Positions 54,540 to 62,266 of a DNA stretch of 64,000 nucleotides are shown piece by piece. The translations under genes and the position numbers were made by a program. The notes under the pieces were generated by a model. It was not told the origin of the DNA. It did not search any database and saw nothing but the letters and a program-made list of their open reading frames with translations. The stretch comes from Pseudoalteromonas phenolica (GTDB lineage: Bacteria; Pseudomonadota; Gammaproteobacteria; Enterobacterales; Alteromonadaceae), in contig NZ_CP013187.1 of the NCBI RefSeq assembly GCF_001444405.1, positions 558,001 to 622,000 of the forward strand. Reading direction: 5' to 3'. Each line of letters opens with the position of its first letter. The stretch's first letter is position 1.

Positions 54540-54573
54540 TCGGCTGTCCTCTTTCAGATGACAGCCGAATTTT
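54540..54573 (+). terminator. Hairpin between acs and crbR
   Basis: TCGGCTGTC (54540-54548) pairs with GACAGCCGA (54560-54568) and is followed by ATTTTT, an intrinsic terminator or attenuator 46 bases after the acs stop and 12 bases before the crbR ATG. Confidence 0.7.
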
Positions 54574-54585
54574 TAGGAGAAAAGC

Positions 54586-55239
54586 ATGAATCAGTTTTTA
54601 ATTGCGGATGATCACCCTTTATTCAGGGAAGCTTTAAAAGGCGCGTTGCAAAGTCAGTTTGAAGATTTAACCGTTTTCGAATCTGAAAGTTTTGACAGTA
54701 CTCTTGCTGTGTTATCAGAGCAAGACGAGTTAGATTTACTTTTACTTGATCTACATATGCCCGGCAGCGGTGATTTATATGGTCTTATCCGTATTCGTGA
54801 GGATTACCCAAGCCTGCCTATTGTGGTTGTATCGGGTAGCGAAGATCTCAGCATCATTTCTAAAGTAATGGCATACGGTGCTATGGGGTTCATTCCAAAA
54901 GCCTCTTCAACACAAGATATCGCGCAAGGTATCGAAGCTGTACTCGAAGGTGAAACTTGGTTACCAGAAAATATAAAAGACAAAGTAGCCAATGTTGAAA
55001 ATGAAGATAAAGAACTCGCACAGCAAGTTGCCTCACTGACACCACAACAATATAAAGTCTTACAGTACCTCCACGAAGGCTTACTGAATAAGCAAATTGC
55101 CTATGAACTACATATTTCTGAAGCGACAGTGAAAGCACATATTACTGCCATCTTTAGAAAATTAGGTGTTTATAACCGTACTCAAGCAGTACTGATTGCT
55201 TCAAAACTACAACTAGAACCCGTAGAAGCAGTGAATTAA
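54586..55239 (+). CDS. crbR: LuxR-type response regulator CrbR
   Basis: A 217-residue two-domain regulator. The receiver has Asp55 in LLLLDLHMPG, with the acidic pair DD at 8-9 and Lys in GFIPKAS. The DNA-binding domain (about 150-210) is LuxR/NarL type (LNKQIAYELHISEATVKAHI, then FRKLGVYNRTQA). In Vibrio the CrbS-CrbR pair activates acs; this gene's position between acs and crbS supports the same role. Other names for this group are AcsR and ErdR-like. No own promoter was recognised, so partial readthrough from acs is possible. Confidence 0.88.
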   Translation: MNQFLIADDHPLFREALKGALQSQFEDLTVFESESFDSTLAVLSEQDELDLLLLDLHMPGSGDLYGLIRIREDYPSLPIVVVSGSEDLSIISKVMAYGAMGFIPKASSTQDIAQGIEAVLEGETWLPENIKDKVANVENEDKELAQQVASLTPQQYKVLQYLHEGLLNKQIAYELHISEATVKAHITAIFRKLGVYNRTQAVLIASKLQLEPVEAVN

Positions 55240-55295
55240 ACAACACAAAAAAGTTGCAATCGGCAAGGAAGGTCGCTGCAAGACTCCCTACATAA

Positions 55296-55339
55296 GCTTG
55301 TCACAGAGGTTAATACCAAACTGTAACAAGCCCCTCTGT
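55296..55339. terminator. Two interleaved inverted repeats between crbR and purU
   Basis: GCTTGT (55296-55301) pairs with ACAAGC (55326-55331), and ACAGAGG (55303-55309) pairs with CCTCTGT (55333-55339). The arms interleave, so the two hairpins exclude each other or form a pseudoknot. TTTT follows on the plus strand, so it may end crbR transcription. Confidence 0.4.
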
Positions 55340-55350
55340 TTTCAGATTAA

Positions 55351-56181
55351 TTAGCTAAATACCACTGTACGATTGCCATTGATAAACAGCTTGTGCTCAG
55401 AAGCGAGTTGTAAGGCATTACAGAACACGGTTTTCTCAATATCTCGGCCAATCTTTGCCATGGCCTCGGCGTTGTGTATATGGGTAACAGGCGTCACATT
55501 TTGCGCAATGATAGGCCCTTCATCAAGTTCATTATTCACAAAGTGTGCGGTTGCGCCGACAATCTTTACACCGCGCTCAAATGCTTGATGATAAGGCTTG
55601 GCACCAATAAACGCAGGCAAGAAAGAGTGGTGTATATTAATCACTTTATTCTCAAAACGCGCAACAAACTCAGGTGATAAAATACGCATATACTTGGCAA
55701 GGCCAATAATGTCTGGCTGATACTGCGCAATTGCATCCCCGACGAGTTTATCGTGCTCTTCACGGCTTAACCCTTCATGTGAAATACAATGAAAGGGAAT
55801 ATCAAAACCAGACACCAGTTTTTCTAAATCTGGGTAGTTCGCAATGACAGCTTGCACTTCAATGTTAAACGCTTGCTCATATTGCTTAAGTAGCACACCA
55901 CCCAAGCAGTGGGCTTCTTTTGTAGCCAGTAATACTACTTTTCTTTTTGATTCATCAAATAGCTCAACTTTAGCCCCTGATGGTAACAAGGTTTGTAATT
56001 GTTCAAGAAAAGTTTCACTGGGTTCACCGATTAATTCGGTACGCATAAAGAAACGTTTCGCTTCTTTATCAACGAATTCGTTATTACGAGTGATATTTAG
56101 ATTATGCTCGTAACAGAGCCCAGTAATTTTTGCGATCAGACCTACATCATCATCGCACTGTGTGGTTAATATTGTTTGCAT
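55351..56181 (-). CDS. purU: Formyltetrahydrofolate deformylase PurU
   Basis: A 276-residue enzyme hydrolysing 10-formyl-THF to formate and THF, balancing one-carbon pools. An N-terminal ACT domain (about 1-80, TQCDDDVGLIAKITGL) precedes the formyltransferase fold, with the catalytic Asn-His-Asp set in INIHHSFLPAFIGAK and NELDEGPII. A TTG in frame at 56199 precedes it, but the ATG at 56181 has AGAGG upstream and matches the family start. It is encoded on the opposite strand between crbR and crbS. Confidence 0.94.
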   Translation of the reverse strand: MQTILTTQCDDDVGLIAKITGLCYEHNLNITRNNEFVDKEAKRFFMRTELIGEPSETFLEQLQTLLPSGAKVELFDESKRKVVLLATKEAHCLGGVLLKQYEQAFNIEVQAVIANYPDLEKLVSGFDIPFHCISHEGLSREEHDKLVGDAIAQYQPDIIGLAKYMRILSPEFVARFENKVINIHHSFLPAFIGAKPYHQAFERGVKIVGATAHFVNNELDEGPIIAQNVTPVTHIHNAEAMAKIGRDIEKTVFCNALQLASEHKLFINGNRTVVFS

Positions 56182-56257
56182 TTCCTCATTCCTCTGCAAA
56201 GTCGAATAGTTACTCTAGCTTTATTACAGAGGAATGAAAACAGCTAATTCATGCTAA

Positions 56258-59200
56258 TTATCGGCCAAAGTTCATTAATGCTTTCAATTTTGCCGGTTTT
56301 ACCGGTTTTGATAGATAATGAATGTTCAAAGCCTTTACTTCAGCTTTCACTTCTTGGTCGCGTACAGCGGTAATGAGTACTGCGGGTACTTGTGATTGCC
56401 ATATCTCTCTCAGAGTTTTGATTAAGGTGATGCCATCACATTCAGTACCCAACTGATAGTCCATGAGGATTAAATCAGGGGCTTTATTTGATTTAGCATG
56501 CGCCAGTACCGAATCAACATCATTAAATAGGTCGTAGTTAGTTTGCCATTTGGCCAATAAGCTCGACATGGCTTCAAGATTTTTAGGATCGTCGTCAACG
56601 GCGATAACACTGAGTTTAGCGTTGTTATCTCCAAGTGGCATGCTGGAGGTTGTGAGGGTTTTCTTCGCTACTAAATTAGCGTCGCCATAAGGGATTAATA
56701 CGCTAAAGCGGCTCCCTTTACCCGGAATAGACTTTACTTCTAAGACAATAGACAGCAGGTCGCATAGACGTTTTACGACCCCTAAGCCTAAACCTACGCC
56801 TTTATTGTCATTTGAATGTATGCGATAGAAGTCGTTAAAGATTTTTGCTTGTTCGTATTCGCTGATCCCAGGGCCCGTATCATACACTTCAACCAATAAG
56901 CCATGCTTGCGTTTGCGGGTTGCAATTAATACTTTGCCAGTGTCAGTGTATTTAACCGCGTTCGAGACTAAATTTTGGATCACACGACGTAAATAAGTGG
57001 TATCGCTATGCACAATATTTTGATTGCTTCTTACTTTTAATTTAAGCCCTTTTTCACTCGATAAAATCGCGTACTCATTAGCAAGAGGGCAGAGAATATC
57101 ATCGATACTAAAATGTCTTGGGGTTGGTTGCATTGCCCCTTGTTCTAATTTGGCAATATCAAGCAAAGATGACATCAGGTGAACGGTAGAATCGAGCGAG
57201 TCGTTGAGCTTATCAAAGCTGCCTCTATCTTGAGATGATAAGTGGTTAGGATCAATCGCTGCTGAGTATAGTCTGGCGGCATTGAGCGGCTGCAAAATAT
57301 CATGGCTGGCGAGTGCTAAGAAGCGGGTTTTACTGTCATTGGCTTTTTCAGCTTCTTTTTTTGCAGCGATTAAGGCGTGCTCGGTTTCAATTCGCGAGTC
57401 TATTTGTGCTTCTAAGTCTTTATTAATATTTCGGATTTCCTGAGTTCGCGCTTCGATGCGGTTTTCAAGATCCATGTTAATTTCTTCTAGGGCATTCTGT
57501 GTGGCGATGTGCATGGTGACATCGCTAAAACTGGTCACGAACCCGCCTTCAGGTAGTGGGTTACCCGTCATCTCAAACACCTGACCATCTCGGCGGTGGC
57601 GAATAAAATGATGCGGTGTACCATTTCTTAAATGTTGTACGCGCTTTTCAACAAGGCGATCAATTTCACCTGGGCCACATTCACCACGTTGCGCGTTAAA
57701 ACGAATGACTTCTTCTATTGGTTGGCCGACTTCTAAAAAGCCCTCAGGATAATTAAACATCTCAGCATAACGTTTGTTCCAAGCGACGAGGTTAAGGTCT
57801 TTATCTACCACAGAAATACCGTGAGAGAGGTTTTCGAGTGAGGTGTAGAGTAAGTTTTGGTTAAACTGAAGCGCTTGGGTAGTTTCATCAAAAAAGTTAA
57901 CCACCTCTTCAAATGCCATTTGCTTGCCTGAAGCGACTGTATGGATCAGCGCCTGAGCAGATGAGGCACCCAAAACCCCAGTGAGGGCACGTTCACAATA
58001 GGCAATAAATTCTGGTTCTGGATAGGCGTTATTGTCATCAATATCATGCAATAACGTATAATGACCAAGCAGTTGTTGTGAGCGCTGAACACCTAAGAAA
58101 GTCTGTAATAACACTTTAAAGTCATACACGGTCGCCTTGACGTTTTTGTTCATACGCTTAATCAGCGCCGCCTCTTCACGTGGATTGACAAAAGCTGCAG
58201 CTTGGATTTTATCGATTAAACGTTCATGGGCACCCAATGAAAAACTGATGTAGCAACTGATGTTTGCAAAAAGGGCGATTAAGGTGCCCTGAGTGATAAG
58301 CTGCTGTCTTGCCTCGAAGTTGAGAGAAAACCCCATATCGACCATGGGCATCATTAAAAACAGCGTCCAACAAATAAACCCAGCTAATAAGCCTGCATAA
58401 ACGCCGTAAGCATGACCTTTGCGCCAGTACAAACCGCCAACAATGGCTGGTAATAACTGAGTAACTAAAGAAAATGCGACAAGACCCATACTTGCCAGTG
58501 ATTCCCCATGACCAAAATGTTGTTGGTATAAGTAAGCCAACAATAAAATGGCGGCGATGATGAAGCGGCGGATCAAGAGAATGGAAGACTTATAGTTACC
58601 CAGTGTAGGGGCGCGGTGAAACCGGCGCTTTAATACCAGTGGCAATACCACATCATTCGACAACATAGTACTGAGTGTGAGTGTTGCGACAACGATCATC
58701 GCAGTTGCCGAAGAAAGTCCACCGATAAAAACAAATGTCGTTAAAATGGGGTGGCCGGTTGAAATAGGCAGTGCCAATACAAAACTGTCTGCTGCCAATT
58801 GAGAGCCAATATTAGGGTGAATAGCAGCCGTGGCGATGGGGACTATCATTGCTGCCGTTAACATAAGATATAGTGGGAATGCCCAACGTGAAGTAAGTAA
58901 GTGCTTTCTATCCTGGTTGTCTACCACAGTCACATGAAACTGTCTGGGCAGGCAGATAATAGCCGCAGCCGCGATCAGGCTTTGGCCGATAAAGTTGAAA
59001 CTACTAAAGTTAAAGTCTTGCCAGTGGGTGAGCAAATTTAAGCTGTGCTTAGGCTGATTATATAACGCGATTAATGCCAGAGCCGCAACAGCCCCGAGTG
59101 CTAACAGCTTAATAATAGATTCAAACGCAATGGCCAGCATTAAGCCTGAACGGTATTCGGTGACGTCGACTTTTCGTGTACCAAAAAAGATAGCAAACAG

Positions 59201-59692
59201 GGCGATGATCAAGGTACCAGTAAGCGCTAAAACAGTCCCTGAAAGCTGTTCATCTTGTTGTAGTAATAAAAAGCTAGAACTCAGCGCTTTAAGTTGCAGT
59301 GCAATATAGGGAATGGTCGCCAATAAAGCTATCATGGTGACCATAACGGCTGTGGTTTGTCGTTTGCCGTAGCGGGCAGAGATAAAATCGGCAATGGTGG
59401 TGATATTTTGTTTTTTACTGACTAATACCAGTTTTCTTAGAAAGCCTTGTCCGAATAAAAATAAGAGAGCGGGGCCAAGTAAAATCGGCAAATAATGCCA
59501 GCTACTTGCTGCTGCAGTACCCACGGCGCCATAGTAAGTCCATGAGGTACAATAAATGCCGAGTGCCAATGCGTACACAAAAGGGTGATGGCTAAATTTT
59601 AGCGCACGGGGGGTGGTTTTATCTCCCCAGTTCGCGAGCCAAAATAAAACCCCTATATAACAAAGAGAAACAAATATTAGTGCAGCGCTCAT
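56258..59692 (-). CDS. crbS: Transporter-coupled hybrid histidine kinase CrbS
   Basis: A 1144-residue membrane sensor. An SLC5 (Na+/solute symporter) domain with about thirteen helices spans 1-490 (SYYGAVGTAA-like WTYYGAVGTAAASSW; FGTRKVDVTEYRSG). A STAC-like linker follows (about 500-570), then PAS (about 600-715), HisKA with SHDILQP (His about 797), HATPase (NLVSNAVKYT, DTGPGIS, GVGLGLGV) and a C-terminal receiver with Asp about 1078 (LMDYQLGTECDG). The frame is open to a TTG at 59719; the ATG at 59692 is preferred. It probably senses acetate or a related solute through its transporter domain and signals to CrbR. Confidence 0.9.
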   Translation of the reverse strand: MSAALIFVSLCYIGVLFWLANWGDKTTPRALKFSHHPFVYALALGIYCTSWTYYGAVGTAAASSWHYLPILLGPALLFLFGQGFLRKLVLVSKKQNITTIADFISARYGKRQTTAVMVTMIALLATIPYIALQLKALSSSFLLLQQDEQLSGTVLALTGTLIIALFAIFFGTRKVDVTEYRSGLMLAIAFESIIKLLALGAVAALALIALYNQPKHSLNLLTHWQDFNFSSFNFIGQSLIAAAAIICLPRQFHVTVVDNQDRKHLLTSRWAFPLYLMLTAAMIVPIATAAIHPNIGSQLAADSFVLALPISTGHPILTTFVFIGGLSSATAMIVVATLTLSTMLSNDVVLPLVLKRRFHRAPTLGNYKSSILLIRRFIIAAILLLAYLYQQHFGHGESLASMGLVAFSLVTQLLPAIVGGLYWRKGHAYGVYAGLLAGFICWTLFLMMPMVDMGFSLNFEARQQLITQGTLIALFANISCYISFSLGAHERLIDKIQAAAFVNPREEAALIKRMNKNVKATVYDFKVLLQTFLGVQRSQQLLGHYTLLHDIDDNNAYPEPEFIAYCERALTGVLGASSAQALIHTVASGKQMAFEEVVNFFDETTQALQFNQNLLYTSLENLSHGISVVDKDLNLVAWNKRYAEMFNYPEGFLEVGQPIEEVIRFNAQRGECGPGEIDRLVEKRVQHLRNGTPHHFIRHRRDGQVFEMTGNPLPEGGFVTSFSDVTMHIATQNALEEINMDLENRIEARTQEIRNINKDLEAQIDSRIETEHALIAAKKEAEKANDSKTRFLALASHDILQPLNAARLYSAAIDPNHLSSQDRGSFDKLNDSLDSTVHLMSSLLDIAKLEQGAMQPTPRHFSIDDILCPLANEYAILSSEKGLKLKVRSNQNIVHSDTTYLRRVIQNLVSNAVKYTDTGKVLIATRKRKHGLLVEVYDTGPGISEYEQAKIFNDFYRIHSNDNKGVGLGLGVVKRLCDLLSIVLEVKSIPGKGSRFSVLIPYGDANLVAKKTLTTSSMPLGDNNAKLSVIAVDDDPKNLEAMSSLLAKWQTNYDLFNDVDSVLAHAKSNKAPDLILMDYQLGTECDGITLIKTLREIWQSQVPAVLITAVRDQEVKAEVKALNIHYLSKPVKPAKLKALMNFGR

Positions 59693-59941
59693 AGTCTTAT
59701 CTTTTTTATAGTCGACCAAATAACCTTACCACATTTGCTTTTTTTGTAATCCTTTTTGTATCGCAATTCAATGTTTAACTAACTGTTTAATATGGGTTTT
59801 GTGTTTATTATCTTGTTCAAATTAGACTAATGTCTTATATCATCCCCAAAATGCCTTTTTTGCTCAAAATGCGAACGTTTAATTTGCTAAGTGTTTGTTA
59901 AATATAATTAAACTTGATGTTTTTAATGTGTCAATCTGCAG

Positions 59942-59957
59942 TTTACGTAAACGTTAA
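59942..59957. promoter_or_regulatory. MerR-type palindromic site (LiuR-like)
   Basis: TTTACGTAAACGTTAA is a 7-2-7 inverted repeat with one mismatch, and overlaps a perfect 12-bp palindrome GTTTACGTAAAC (59941-59952). From memory it looks like the site of LiuR, a MerR-family regulator of branched-chain amino acid and C2 metabolism in gammaproteobacteria. It lies nine bases before motif copy C. Confidence 0.4.
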
Positions 59958-59965
59958 CTTGGTGT

Positions 59966-59977
59966 TACGACTAAGGT
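59966..59977 (+). promoter_or_regulatory. Motif copy C, TACGACTAAGGT
   Basis: Third copy, identical to copy A, 94 bases before the DUF4212 start. It is preceded by TTGGTGT, as copy A is by TTTGGTCTA, and followed by AGCAATTCC. Confidence 0.55.
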
Positions 59978-60071
59978 AGCAATTCCAACTTGTAAGGGCG
60001 TTGCTAATGTAGATAGTGACGATTAACACCAACACAGCCAATTCATTGGTGAGTGATAGGGGACAACAAAA

Positions 60072-60335
60072 ATGGCTTTTAAAGACGAAGAACAAGCAAA
60101 AGCATATTGGTCAGAAAATCTGAGCCTCATGTTTAAGCTATTAACAGTATGGTTTGTAGTGTCATTTGGTTTTGGCATTTTACTGGTAGATGTACTTAAT
60201 GAGATCCGCTTCTTTGGATTCAAATTAGGGTTTTGGTTTTCACAGCAAGGCGCAATTTACACCTTTGTGGCTTTGATTTTTGTCTACGTGTTCAAAATGG
60301 ATACGCTTGATAAAAAATACGGCGTAGATGAATAA
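60072..60335 (+). CDS. DUF4212 small subunit of the solute symporter
   Basis: An 87-residue membrane protein with two helices (about 22-44 and 56-76). The family features AYWSENLSLMFKLLTVWF and GFWFSQQGAIYTFVALIF are visible (TIGR03647 type). It pairs with the large symporter encoded 11 bases downstream, as YjcH does with ActP in E. coli. A GGGGA-type ribosome site precedes it. Its role in transport is undefined. Confidence 0.9.
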   Translation: MAFKDEEQAKAYWSENLSLMFKLLTVWFVVSFGFGILLVDVLNEIRFFGFKLGFWFSQQGAIYTFVALIFVYVFKMDTLDKKYGVDE

Positions 60336-60346
60336 GGAGCACAAAG

Positions 60347-62071
60347 ATGGATGTTAAGATTCTTACCTTTATTATTGTTGGCTTGAGTTTTGCGCTCTAT
60401 GTCGGCATCGCAATTTGGGCTCGTGCGGGTTCAACTAAAGAATTCTATGTTGCTGGCGGTGGTGTACCACCTGTGGCAAACGGCATGGCAACAGCCGCAG
60501 ACTGGATGAGTGCAGCATCATTCATTTCAATGGCGGGTATTATTTCTTTCGCCGGTTACGACGGTGGTGTTTACCTAATGGGTTGGACCGGTGGTTATGT
60601 TCTACTGGCACTTTGCCTAGCACCTTATCTTCGTAAGTTTGGTAAATTTACAGTGCCAGATTTCATAGGAGATCGTTATTACTCTCAAGTTGCCCGTGTA
60701 GTAGCTATCTTGTGTGCAATCTTTATCTGTTTCACTTACATTGCCGGACAAATGCGTGGCGTAGGTGTTGTATTCTCTCGCTTCTTAGAGGTAGACATTG
60801 AGACTGGTGTTTACATCGGTATGGTTATCGTATTCTTCTACGCTGTATTAGGTGGTATGAAAGGTATCACGTATACACAGGTTGCTCAGTACTGTGTATT
60901 AGTATTTGCTTATCTAGTACCTGCTATCTTCATCTCACTGATGATGACTGGCCATTTATTACCGCAAACAGGTTTTGGTGCAACTCTAGCTGATGGCTCG
61001 GGTGTATATATGCTCGACAAACTTGATGGACTGAGTACCGAACTGGGTTTCTCTCAATATACCGAAGGCTCTAAGAGCATGATCGATGTATTCGCTATCA
61101 CTGCCGCGCTTATGGTCGGTACAGCGGGTCTGCCTCACGTAATCGTTCGCTTCTTCACAGTACCAAAAGTAAAAGATACGCGCATCTCAGCAGCATGGAC
61201 GCTTGTATTCATCGCGATTGTTTATACGACAGCACCTGCAGTTGCATCATTTGCGCGTGTAAACATGATTGACACAATCAATGGTAAAGACGGTAGCGGT
61301 ACGTTATATGAAGAAGCACCAGCTTGGGTTAAAAACTGGGAAAGAACTGGCCTTATCACATTCGAAGATAAGAATGGCGATGGCAAGATGCAGTACTCTG
61401 CGGGCAAGATCTCAGATCCAAACAGTGCGAACGAAGTGAAGATTGATCGTGACATCATGGTACTTGCGAACCCAGAGATTGCGAATCTGCCAGCTTGGGT
61501 TATTGCATTAGTCGCAGCGGGTGGTATTGCAGCAGCACTATCAACCACGGCGGGTCTACTGCTGGTAATTTCAACCTCGGTATCGCACGATTTACTTAAG
61601 CGTACGCTGAAACCAGATATCAGTGATAAACAAGAGCTACTAGCTGCGCGTTTATCGGCGATGATAGCGATTGCAATTTCAGCTTACTTTGGTATCAACC
61701 CGCCAGGATTCGTGGCTTCAGTTGTGGCATTTGCATTCGGCCTAGCAGCAGCGAGCTTCTTCCCAGCAATCATCATGGGTATCTTCTCTAAGAAGATGAA
61801 TAAAGAAGGTGCGATTGCGGGTATGGTAACTGGTATTGGCTTCACAGCGGCTTATATCATTTACTTCAAGTTCATCAGCCCTGAACTAAATGCACCTGCA
61901 AACTGGTTATTCGGTATCTCTCCAGAAGGTATTGGTATCATCGGTATGCTAGTTAACTTCATCGTAGCGGCGGTTGTTCTTAAACTCACTGCTGAAACAC
62001 CAAAAGAAGTTCAAGACATGGTTGACAGTATTCGTAACCCTAAAGGCTCAGGTGAGGCACACGCCCACTAA
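60347..62071 (+). CDS. Sodium:solute symporter (VC_2705 subfamily, ActP-like)
   Basis: A 574-residue SLC5-family transporter with about thirteen helices. Features include STKEFYVAGGGVPPVANGMA, ATAADWMSAASF and AGLPHVIVRFFTVPKV. Acetate or another short carboxylate is the likely substrate from its neighbours. An extramembrane loop of about 70 residues (about 310-375) has an EF-hand-like stretch DKNGDGKMQYSA beginning at Asp341, unusual for the E. coli ActP (549 residues). Terminator follows. Confidence 0.9.
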   Translation: MDVKILTFIIVGLSFALYVGIAIWARAGSTKEFYVAGGGVPPVANGMATAADWMSAASFISMAGIISFAGYDGGVYLMGWTGGYVLLALCLAPYLRKFGKFTVPDFIGDRYYSQVARVVAILCAIFICFTYIAGQMRGVGVVFSRFLEVDIETGVYIGMVIVFFYAVLGGMKGITYTQVAQYCVLVFAYLVPAIFISLMMTGHLLPQTGFGATLADGSGVYMLDKLDGLSTELGFSQYTEGSKSMIDVFAITAALMVGTAGLPHVIVRFFTVPKVKDTRISAAWTLVFIAIVYTTAPAVASFARVNMIDTINGKDGSGTLYEEAPAWVKNWERTGLITFEDKNGDGKMQYSAGKISDPNSANEVKIDRDIMVLANPEIANLPAWVIALVAAGGIAAALSTTAGLLLVISTSVSHDLLKRTLKPDISDKQELLAARLSAMIAIAISAYFGINPPGFVASVVAFAFGLAAASFFPAIIMGIFSKKMNKEGAIAGMVTGIGFTAAYIIYFKFISPELNAPANWLFGISPEGIGIIGMLVNFIVAAVVLKLTAETPKEVQDMVDSIRNPKGSGEAHAH

Positions 62072-62090
62072 TATTTGAGCGAATAAGCAC

Positions 62091-62118
62091 AAAGCTCAGC
62101 CGACCAGGCTGGGCTTTT
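62091..62118 (+). terminator. Intrinsic terminator after the symporter
   Basis: AAAGCTCAGCC pairs with GGCTGGGCTTT (one G-U position) around GACCA, then T residues. Confidence 0.85.
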
Positions 62119-62266
62119 ATTCGTTTTAGCAAAGTGCTGTTTTTACATTTCTAAAAATTCAGTTTTATAGCCGTATTTTGCTAAAACGATTCATACCTAA
62201 GCGTAAACACTAACATTCCTCTCTTTTATTGTAGTTGTTTATAGGCGGGTGACTTAGGAGTAGAGC

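Larger units (their letters stand above)
59693..60071. other. Divergent crbS/symporter intergenic region
   Basis: These 379 bases are AT-rich near crbS. The right half holds the palindromic site 59942-59957, motif copy C and long inverted arms TTGGTGTTA (59959-59967) with TAACACCAA (60024-60032), plus CCAATTCATTGG (60038-60049). No ORF looks coding. Confidence 0.6.
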
